Source: Bacillota bacterium (GTDB taxonomy: Bacteria > Bacillota_E > RBS10-35 > JAJYVN01). From it: a stretch of 11,783 nucleotides of DNA. Below the pieces are notes generated by a model. That model was not told the origin of the DNA, did not search any database, and was given only the letters and a program-made list of their open reading frames with translations. The stretch is taken from positions 1 through 11,783 of the forward strand of contig JAJZWQ010000103.1 of NCBI GenBank assembly GCA_021846605.1. The letters run 5' to 3'. The number at the start of each line of letters is the position of its first letter. Position 1 is the stretch's first letter. A program made the translations under genes and the position numbers. Below are positions 5,624 to 11,783 of the stretch, piece by piece.

Positions 5624-6694
5624 GTGGCGGACGGATTGGGCGAACTGGACGCTTTCTGGACCGGGATCGCGCAGCGCGCGCGCGCGGAGGTCGCCAGCGC
5701 CGTCACCCCCGCGGAGGTTGAGGAAATCCGCCTGCGCTATCTGGGGCGCAAGGGCGAGCTGACGCTGGCCCTGCGCAGCGTCGGCCAGCTCGCCCCTGAA
5801 GCGCGGCCTGCGGCCGGCGCCCGGGGCAACAGCGTGCGCGCGGAACTCGAGGCGGCACTGGGCGAACGCCGCCAGACGCTTGCCGACCTGGAATCATCCG
5901 CGCGACTGCGGGATGAGGCCATCGATGTGACGCTGCCGGGGTTGCGACCGGCACAGGGCCATCCCCACCCCCTGGTCACCGTCCGGCAGGACATCGAGGC
6001 GATCTTCGCCACCATGGGGTTCGTGGTCGCGGACGGGCCCGAGGTGGAGAGCGAATGGTTCAACTTCGAGGCCCTCAACATCCCCGCCGACCACCCGGCG
6101 CGCGAGATGCAGGACAGCTTCTACGTCGAGGGCACCCCGGGAGCGGATGAGCCGGCCGGCCGCCTGCTTCTGCGGACCCAGACCTCGCCGGTGCAGATCC
6201 GGGCCATGCTGGCGCAAGGCGGCTCCCTGCCGGTGCGCGTCATCGCGCCCGGCCGCGTCTACCGAAGGGATGATGACGCGACCCACTCCCCCATGTTCCA
6301 CCAGGTCGAGGGGTTGTGGGTGGACCGGGGGGTCAGCTTCGCGCACCTCAAGGGCCTGCTGGCCGAGTTCGCCCGGCGCCTGTATGGCCCGGACACGGCC
6401 ATCCGCCTGCGGCCCAGCTACTTCCCCTTCACCGAGCCCTCGGCCGAGGTCGACCTTTCGTGCGCCTTCTGCCGGGGGATGGGATGCCGCACCTGCAAGG
6501 GGAGCGGCTGGATCGAAATCCTTGGCGCGGGGCTCGTGCACCCGGCCGTACTGGCCGCCGGCGGATACGACCCCGAGGAAGTCTCGGGGCTGGCGTTCGG
6601 GGTCGGCATCGAGCGCGTGGCGATGCTGCGCTACCAGATCGACGACATCCGCCTGCTCTACTCGGGGGATCTGCGCTTCCTGGAGCAGTTCTAG
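5624..6694 (+). CDS. pheS: phenylalanyl-tRNA synthetase alpha subunit
   Basis: PheS carries the class II catalytic core of the cytoplasmic alpha2-beta2 enzyme that attaches phenylalanine to tRNA(Phe). The 356-residue product has an N-terminal coiled-coil tRNA-binding arm (about 1-100, including RLRYLGRKGELT), motif 2 (RVYRRDDDATHSPMFHQVEG, 211-230), the RPSYFPFTEPSAE block (263-275) and motif 3 (GLAFGVGIERVAML, 322-335). A four-cysteine knuckle, CAFC-x4-CRTC (Cys280, 283, 288, 291), replaces the short loop seen in E. coli PheS. I prefer the GTG at 5624, preceded by GGGGGTGG at 5612-5619. An in-frame GTG at 5606 would add six residues and would use the terminator arm as its ribosome binding site. 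It is controlled by the T-box leader and followed by pheT after 11 bases. Confidence 0.96.
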   Translation: MADGLGELDAFWTGIAQRARAEVASAVTPAEVEEIRLRYLGRKGELTLALRSVGQLAPEARPAAGARGNSVRAELEAALGERRQTLADLESSARLRDEAIDVTLPGLRPAQGHPHPLVTVRQDIEAIFATMGFVVADGPEVESEWFNFEALNIPADHPAREMQDSFYVEGTPGADEPAGRLLLRTQTSPVQIRAMLAQGGSLPVRVIAPGRVYRRDDDATHSPMFHQVEGLWVDRGVSFAHLKGLLAEFARRLYGPDTAIRLRPSYFPFTEPSAEVDLSCAFCRGMGCRTCKGSGWIEILGAGLVHPAVLAAGGYDPEEVSGLAFGVGIERVAMLRYQIDDIRLLYSGDLRFLEQF

Positions 6695-6705
6695 GAGGGA
6701 CGCGC

Positions 6706-9144
6706 GTGCTCGTACCGCTGTCCTGGTTGCGTACCTTCGTGGATTGGTCGGACACCCCGGAGGCTCTGGCGCAGGCCCTCACGGGGCGGGGGCTGGCCGT
6801 GGAGGCCGTGCGCGGCCCCGTCCGGCCGCCGCGCGGCATTGTCGCCGCCCGCATCCTGGCCGCGCACCCGCATCCCGAGCGGCGCAACCTGTCCGTCTGC
6901 ACCGTCCGGGCGGGGGAAGCCTCGGGCCAGGTCCTGTCGGGGGCGCCCAACACGCGGGCCGGCATGCTGGTGCCGTGGGCCCAACCGGGGTCGGTCCTGC
7001 CCGACGGTCGCGAGATCGGCGTCCTGGACCTGGCGGGCATGCCCTCCGAGGGCATGCTCTGTGCTGCCGACGAACTGGGCCTGCCCGGCGGCCATGAGGG
7101 CCTTTTGGTGCTGGACGGAGAGCAGCTGCCCGACGGCACCGCCATCGTCGAGGGCCACGACTTGGTCTTTGCGCTAGCCCTGGGGGACGCGGTGCTGGAG
7201 ATCGAACTCACCCCCAACTACGCCGCACACTGCCAGTCCATCCTCGGTGTCGCGCGCGAGGTGGCGGCCCTGACCGGTGGCCAGGTGCGCCTGCCCGCGG
7301 CGGCCCCGGTCGAAACGGCCCCGGCGGCCGCCAGCCGGGCGCAGGTGCACCTGGTCGACGACGTGCTCTGCCCCAGGTACGTGGCCAGGGTGCTGGCGCT
7401 CCCCGGCGACGAACGCCCAGCGCCGCTCTGGATGGCGCAGCGCCTGGTGCAGTGCGGCATCCGTCCCCTGGGTGCGGTCGTGGACGTCACGAACTACGTG
7501 CTGTGCGAACTCGGGCAACCCCTGCACGCCTTTGATCTGGACCAGGTTGCGGGCGGCGGCGTGACCATCCGCCGGGCGCGCAGCGGCGAGGCGATCCAGA
7601 CGCTGGACGGGCGGACACGCGCGCTGGAGGAGACCGATCTGGTGATCGCGGATCGCGACGGCGCGGTCGCGGTCGCGGGCGTCATGGGCGGGGAACGCAC
7701 GGCGGTGGGCGCCGGCACGCGCCACATCCTGCTGGAGTCCGCCTACTTCAACCCGGAAGCCGTCGGGCGTACCAGCCGCCGGCTCGGCCTGGCGACCGAA
7801 GCTGCGGCGCGCTTTGTGCGGGGGGTCGATCCGGCCACCACCCGCGCCGCCGCCGACCGCGCCGCGGTGCTGCTGGCGCAGGTGGCCGCTGCCCGAACGT
7901 TCGGCGGGCGACTGGAGGCGGGTCCCGGCCTCCCAGAGCACGGCATCCACCTGCGGGGGCAGAAGGTGCGGGCGTTGCTGGGCCTGCCGCTCTCCACGAG
8001 CGCCTGCGGCAAGCACCTGGAGGCGTTCGGCTTCACCTACCGGGCCGACGGGGCCGACCGGCTGCGGGTCACGGTCCCAAGCTGGCGGCCCGACGTGCGC
8101 ACCGAGGTCGATCTGGTCGAGGAGATCGCCCGCGGCTATGGCTACGATGCGCTGCCGGCACACGTACCGGGCGGGGCCCCGGGCAAGCCCTCCCCCGACC
8201 CGGTGGCCGGCCTGGCCGCCCGCGTCCGCCAGGTCGCACTGGCTGCCGGTTGCAGCGAGGTTGTCCCGTACAGCTACCATGGCGAGGACGCCTGGGACCT
8301 CTTGCGGCTCCCGGCTGATCACCCGTGGCGCCAGGCGGTTCGCATCCTGAACCCCATGTCGGGGGACCAGTCTGTGCTGCGGACGTCCCTGGCCGTCGGC
8401 CTTTTGCGGAGTCTGGCGGTCAACGCCCGCCATCAGCGGGGCAGCGCCTCGCTCTGCGAACTCGGTCGGACGTTTCGGCGGCGGGACGGCGCCCGGCCGT
8501 TGGAGCAGCAGTTCCTGGGCGTTGCGGGCTATGGCCACCTGATCTCGCCGGGCTGGGCCAAGAGCGGGCGGTCCTGGGACTTCTTTTCGCTCAAGGGCCT
8601 GTGGGAGGCGGTCTTCGAGCGAGGCGGCCTTGGTGCCGTCGCCACCCGCTACGCGGCCCGTCCCGAAGCGTACCCGTGGTTGCATCCGGGCCGGTCCGCG
8701 GAAGTCGTGCGCCTGGACACCGGGGAGACGCTGGGATGGCTGGGCGAATTGCACCCGGAGATTCGGATTGCGTTGGACCTGCCGGCCATCGCCGTGTTGG
8801 GTGAGCTGAACCTCTCCCTGCTGGCACCCTTGGCACGGGTGACGCCGCGCTTTGCCCCGCTGCCCCGCCATCCCGCGGCCCACCGCGACCTCGCCGTGGT
8901 GGCGCCAGATGAGATGCCGGCGGCCGAGTTGCAACAGATCATCTCGCGCCACGGCCAACCGCTGCTGGCTGCGATCGAGCTCTTCGACGTCTACGCCGGC
9001 GCGGGGATCGCCCCCGGTCATCGCAGCCTGGCCTTTGCCCTCACCTACCGGGCCGATCGGACCCTGCGGGATAGCGAGGTCGACGCCTGCCACCAGGCGA
9101 TTCGGAACGCCCTGGCCACCACCCCCGGCGTCGATCTGCGTTAG
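6706..9144 (+). CDS. pheT: phenylalanyl-tRNA synthetase beta subunit
   Basis: PheT is the large structural, tRNA-recognising and editing subunit partnering PheS. The 812-residue product is the normal bacterial length and contains the full domain series. It begins LVPLSWLRTFVDW and then has an EMAP-like tRNA-binding OB domain (about 41-150, with the GAPN and GMLCAADELGL blocks). Next come the B3/B4 editing region (about 213-385, with DVTNYVLCELGQPLHAFD) and the B5 domain (about 405-485), where Asp463, Asp469, Glu472 and Glu473 form the Mg-binding acidic cluster. A catalytic-like core (about 495-700) and a C-terminal anticodon-binding FDX-ACB domain (about 714-812) complete it. The start is GTG at 6706, with GGAGGG overlapping the end of pheS six bases upstream, which suggests translational coupling. 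No truncation or frameshift is seen. Confidence 0.97.
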   Translation: MLVPLSWLRTFVDWSDTPEALAQALTGRGLAVEAVRGPVRPPRGIVAARILAAHPHPERRNLSVCTVRAGEASGQVLSGAPNTRAGMLVPWAQPGSVLPDGREIGVLDLAGMPSEGMLCAADELGLPGGHEGLLVLDGEQLPDGTAIVEGHDLVFALALGDAVLEIELTPNYAAHCQSILGVAREVAALTGGQVRLPAAAPVETAPAAASRAQVHLVDDVLCPRYVARVLALPGDERPAPLWMAQRLVQCGIRPLGAVVDVTNYVLCELGQPLHAFDLDQVAGGGVTIRRARSGEAIQTLDGRTRALEETDLVIADRDGAVAVAGVMGGERTAVGAGTRHILLESAYFNPEAVGRTSRRLGLATEAAARFVRGVDPATTRAAADRAAVLLAQVAAARTFGGRLEAGPGLPEHGIHLRGQKVRALLGLPLSTSACGKHLEAFGFTYRADGADRLRVTVPSWRPDVRTEVDLVEEIARGYGYDALPAHVPGGAPGKPSPDPVAGLAARVRQVALAAGCSEVVPYSYHGEDAWDLLRLPADHPWRQAVRILNPMSGDQSVLRTSLAVGLLRSLAVNARHQRGSASLCELGRTFRRRDGARPLEQQFLGVAGYGHLISPGWAKSGRSWDFFSLKGLWEAVFERGGLGAVATRYAARPEAYPWLHPGRSAEVVRLDTGETLGWLGELHPEIRIALDLPAIAVLGELNLSLLAPLARVTPRFAPLPRHPAAHRDLAVVAPDEMPAAELQQIISRHGQPLLAAIELFDVYAGAGIAPGHRSLAFALTYRADRTLRDSEVDACHQAIRNALATTPGVDLR

Positions 9145-9167
9145 CGGACGCCCCCGCCGGGGAACGG

Positions 9168-9198
9168 CGGGCGGGAGGCAGGACGTGCTTCCCGCCCG
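9168..9198 (+). terminator. 13-bp hairpin after pheT, probable terminator
   Basis: The arms CGGGCGGGAGGCA (9168-9180) and TGCTTCCCGCCCG (9186-9198) pair over 13 bp with one G-U wobble and a five-base loop. The hairpin begins 24 bases after the pheT stop codon and ends about 150 bases before the germination operon. It has no T-tract, so it may be a U-less terminator or a 3'-end stabiliser. Its position supports ending the pheST transcript here. Confidence 0.5.
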
Positions 9199-9267
9199 TG
9201 GCGGCCCCCATCCTCCCCAAGGCCTGGCGGCGACGAATGCGGCTTGGAGAAGGCCCACCGGGCGCGG

Positions 9268-9298
9268 TCAATACCAGGGACACCGCCGCGGCATGCTA
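9268..9298 (+). promoter_or_regulatory. candidate sigma-G (forespore) promoter of the germination operon
   Basis: CATGCTA at 9292-9298 fits the CATnnTA -10 pattern of sporulation factor sigma-G, and TCAATA at 9268-9273 resembles its TGAATA-like -35, with 18 bases between. Transcription would start near 9305, about 47 bases before the gerA-type start codon. Known gerA-family operons in Bacillus are transcribed by sigma-G in the forespore, so both location and type fit. The match to a short degenerate pattern remains an inference. Confidence 0.45.
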
Positions 9299-9351
9299 GC
9301 ACCTGGGCGCATCTCGGCGCTCGGCGGCGGCGCGGGGGGGGGCCGTGAAGC

Positions 9352-10869
9352 ATGGTGGAACAACGCGGCCTGACCCGCGAGCGCGCACAAGCCCTGGCAC
9401 GGGACAGCGCCCGGCTTGCGGCGCGCGTCAGCGAACTGGAAGGGGAGCTGCCGTTTCCGCAGCCGCCCACCCTTGCCGACGTGCGGGCGGCCCTGCCCGA
9501 CGCAGACCTCAACACCCTGCAGTTGCCCTGGCCCGGCGGTGGCGAGTTCGGCCTGGCCTTCCTGGAGACGCTCACAAACACGCAGCACCTCTGGAGCGAG
9601 GTAGTCAAACCGATCGTCTCCAGCAACCCGGGAATGACGCAGTTTCCCCAGGCACAACCGGTTCGGACGCCGCACGACCTGCAGCACCGCTTGCTGACCG
9701 GCTGGGCCGTGCTCCTGCCGCCTGGGGGACGGCCCTTGGCCTTCGACGTCCAGGGCTTGCAGCAGCGTTCCGTCAACGAGCCCAGCACCGAGCAGCAGGT
9801 CATCGGGCCGAAGGAGGCGTTTGTCGAGAGGTTCGACACCAATATCGGCCTGATCCGCAACCGGCTGCGCGACCCGGCGCTGCGGATCGAGTACTTCACC
9901 GTCGGACGGCGGTCGCGGACGCGGGTGGCGCTGGTGTATGTGGCGGATTTGACCCGCCCCGAAATGGTCGACCGCGCCCGGGCCGGCCTGAAGGGCATCG
10001 CGGTTGACTTCATCCGTACGGCGATGGACGTGGCTGAACTCACCTTCCAGCACGGCTGGACCATCTTCCCCTTGGTGGAGCAGACCGAGAGGCCCGACCG
10101 GGCCACCAGCGGCCTGGTCAACGGGCGGCTGGTGCTCGTGGTGGAGGGCTCACCCTTCGCCCTGCTGGTGCCCGTAACCTTTTTCGAATTCCAGCACGAC
10201 GGCGAGACAGCGCTTCCGGGGCCGGGGGTGACCCTCCTCATCCGCATCCTGCGGTTCAGCGGGCTCTTCGTGGCGCTGGCCGTGCCGGCGCTGTATGTCG
10301 CGGTGCTCGCCGCCGATCCGCTTATTCTCCCCGTGCCGCTGACCATCACGCTGGCGTCGTCGCGCCTGGCAATCCCCTATCCGGTGGCGACCGAGACGCT
10401 TCTGATGCTGTTTGTGGCAGACATCCTCGCCGAGGCCACCGCCCAGTCGGGCACGGCGATCGGCAATGCCCTGTCCATCGTGGGCACGCTCATCGTCGGC
10501 CAGTTGATGGTGCAGGCGCACCTGGCCTCCACGCTGTTGATGATCGTGGTGGCGGGCAGCCTGATGGGCTCCTTCCTCACACTCAAATTCCCGCTCTCCT
10601 ACGGCCTCCGTATTTGGAAGTACCTCCTGGTGGCCATGGCCGCGGTCGGCGGGTTGCTGGGATGGTTCACGGGCATGCTGGTCCTGCTTATTCACATGGC
10701 CAACCTGGAGTCTGCGGGCGTGCCCTATCTGGCCCCGCTCTCCGCGGCCAAGAGCCCGGGCGCGGTCGCGCGGCTGCTCGTGCAACCGGGCAAGGCCGCC
10801 ATGCAGCGGCGCCACGCCGAGTACCGCCCGCGGCAGCTCAAAAGCGCGCGGCGGCGGGGACGGAGGTGA
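9352..10869 (+). CDS. GerA-family spore germination receptor A subunit (GerAA/GerKA-like)
   Basis: A subunits of Ger-type germinant receptors sit in the inner spore membrane with B and C subunits and trigger germination when a nutrient binds. The 505-residue product has a large hydrophilic N-terminal region (about 1-290) containing the family signature EPSTEQQVIGPKEAFVE (143-159) and NIGLIRNRLRD (164-174). The membrane region has about five hydrophobic segments, near 300-320, 345-362, 370-388, 392-415 and 423-447. The tail from about 470 is basic (RRRGRR at the end). The start is the ATG at 9352, with a G-rich run ending at 9342 as a weak ribosome binding site. Its stop overlaps the start of the next gene, a GerAB-type permease. 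This gene is direct evidence for an endospore-forming host. The germinant cannot be read from the sequence. Confidence 0.93.
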   Translation: MVEQRGLTRERAQALARDSARLAARVSELEGELPFPQPPTLADVRAALPDADLNTLQLPWPGGGEFGLAFLETLTNTQHLWSEVVKPIVSSNPGMTQFPQAQPVRTPHDLQHRLLTGWAVLLPPGGRPLAFDVQGLQQRSVNEPSTEQQVIGPKEAFVERFDTNIGLIRNRLRDPALRIEYFTVGRRSRTRVALVYVADLTRPEMVDRARAGLKGIAVDFIRTAMDVAELTFQHGWTIFPLVEQTERPDRATSGLVNGRLVLVVEGSPFALLVPVTFFEFQHDGETALPGPGVTLLIRILRFSGLFVALAVPALYVAVLAADPLILPVPLTITLASSRLAIPYPVATETLLMLFVADILAEATAQSGTAIGNALSIVGTLIVGQLMVQAHLASTLLMIVVAGSLMGSFLTLKFPLSYGLRIWKYLLVAMAAVGGLLGWFTGMLVLLIHMANLESAGVPYLAPLSAAKSPGAVARLLVQPGKAAMQRRHAEYRPRQLKSARRRGRR

Positions 10870-11783
10870 GTCCGGCGTCCGCGAAGCTCTCCTGGTGGCA
10901 GATCCTACTCCTCGTGTTCATCCTCAGCCTGTGCCTGACGCCGTTCGACCTTCCGGGGCTGTTGATCCCCCCGTTGGGGGCACGGTCGGCGTGGTGGGGC
11001 GTGTTGCCGGCGCTGGCGGTGGGGATATGGGGAGTCGCTGTGGCCGCCGCCCTCGGGAGCCGGTTCCCGGGCCAAACGCTGGACCGAACGGTCCGCTCCG
11101 TGTTGGGGCCGACGTTGGGCTATGCGTATCTGGCAGCCTTGACGGGCCTTTTCCTCTTCAGCGTTCCCGGGTGCGTTTTGGTGTTCGGACCGGCGGCGCA
11201 GCAGTCGCTGCTGCCCCGCCTGCCGGTCGCCTTCGTCGCGGTGATGGTGGCGGGCGTCGGGACCTATGCGGCCCGATCGGGACCGGAAACCGTCGGGCGC
11301 TGTGCCGAGGCGCTCGCCCCCTTTCTGGCGGTGGGGCTCCTGGCCATCTACATCCCCCTGACCGTGCTGCACCTGCGGCCGGGGAGGCTCTTGCCCCTGC
11401 AACTCCCTTCCTGGTCTGCATGGCTTTCACCGCAGGTGGCGGGTGCCACCGGGACGATCCGGGGCTTCCTGCCCCTGCTGGTCATGGGGCCGTTCCTGGC
11501 GCGACGGGTGCCCACCGGGCGCTTCGCGCTGGCCTCCGGCCTGGCCTGGCTGCTCATCATCGGTTCCCTGGTGCTGCCGGTGACGCTCTTCGGCGGGCCA
11601 CTGGTGCGACAGTTCAGCTTCCCCATGCTAGCGGCGGAGAGCACGATGGGCTGGAATTGGCTACCCATACGCAGCCTGGTGGAACTGACACTCCTCGTTT
11701 GGTACGGGGTGACCTTCCTGGTCTTTTCCACCTACCTCTGGATGGCCGGATGGCTGGTACGGCGGCTGATCCCGGTCCTGCCG
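10866..11783 (+). CDS. GerAB-like spore germination permease, partial (3' end beyond window)
   Basis: This frame is open from a GTG at 10866 to the window edge: 306 codons, no stop. GerAB subunits are amino-acid-permease-like (APC superfamily) membrane proteins of about 360 residues that bind the germinant. The visible product is very hydrophobic, with likely membrane segments near residues 10-28, 43-63, 84-104, 119-137, 147-167, 199-213, 219-243 and 272-296. A GerAB-like block, TYAARSGPETVGRCAEALAP (133-152), lies between segments, and SFPML (251-255) matches a conserved family position. The start overlaps the stop of the A subunit gene by four bases (GTGA), indicating translational coupling, with GGGGA at 10856-10860 as a possible ribosome binding site. 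The family call rests on topology, position and these patches; the last 50 or so residues and any GerC lipoprotein gene lie outside. Confidence 0.82.
   Translation, partial: MSPASAKLSWWQILLLVFILSLCLTPFDLPGLLIPPLGARSAWWGVLPALAVGIWGVAVAAALGSRFPGQTLDRTVRSVLGPTLGYAYLAALTGLFLFSVPGCVLVFGPAAQQSLLPRLPVAFVAVMVAGVGTYAARSGPETVGRCAEALAPFLAVGLLAIYIPLTVLHLRPGRLLPLQLPSWSAWLSPQVAGATGTIRGFLPLLVMGPFLARRVPTGRFALASGLAWLLIIGSLVLPVTLFGGPLVRQFSFPMLAAESTMGWNWLPIRSLVELTLLVWYGVTFLVFSTYLWMAGWLVRRLIPVLP

Noticed and set aside
7174..9258. 694-codon open frame on the minus strand opposite pheT
   Set aside because: It is entirely antisense to a well-conserved pheT, has no recognisable domain and is Arg/Gly/Gln-rich, as expected of a shadow frame in GC-rich DNA.
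1..11783. CRISPR arrays, insertion sequences, toxin-antitoxin or defence genes
   Set aside because: I saw no regularly spaced repeats, no transposase or nuclease motifs and no paired small genes; every large coding region belongs to a known family.

Overview
The window is strongly GC-rich bacterial chromosome. Three things point to an endospore-forming, high-GC member of the Bacillota (Symbiobacteriia, Thermaerobacteria, Sulfobacillia or Limnochordia are the kind of group meant): a GerA-family spore germination operon at the right end, a T-box riboswitch in front of pheST, and a stand-alone Firmicutes-style zapA. The lineage is an inference; no rRNA or other marker is present.

Layout. Left block (1-3076): msrA (methionine sulfoxide reductase A) runs rightward and converges on a leftward pair, an ABC-F ATPase followed 24 bases later by zapA. 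A stretch of about 490 bases without a credible gene (3077-3569) lies upstream of the ABC-F gene and holds a sigma-A-like promoter, which would give that operon a leader of about 300 bases. Middle block (3570-5159): two more leftward genes, a D-2-hydroxyacid dehydrogenase family protein with altered catalytic residues and a four-helix DUF2231 membrane protein. Control region (5160-5623): divergent promoters, then a transcription-attenuation T-box leader whose T-box motif, antiterminator pairing and 11-bp terminator are all readable. Right block (5624-11783): pheS and pheT, the two subunits of phenylalanyl-tRNA synthetase, spaced by 11 bases; a 13-bp hairpin; a sigma-G-like (forespore) promoter candidate; then a GerA-family A subunit overlapping the start of a GerAB-type permease that runs off the window edge.

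How the genes fit together. pheS and pheT form the heterotetrameric enzyme that charges tRNA(Phe), and the T-box should switch them on when tRNA(Phe) is uncharged. The germinant receptor genes are a separate unit in the same direction, probably transcribed in the forespore. The ABC-F ATPase (ribosome-associated family) and ZapA (FtsZ-ring regulator) form a small operon. In Bacillus subtilis zapA lies just downstream of pheST; here it is nearby but on the other strand, so the neighbourhood looks rearranged.

I found no mobile element, CRISPR array, tRNA or rRNA, and no evidence of an undescribed multi-gene system. The points most worth a second look are the replaced catalytic arginine in the 2-hydroxyacid dehydrogenase, the T-box leader with an unresolved specifier loop, and the sigma-G-like promoter before the germination operon.
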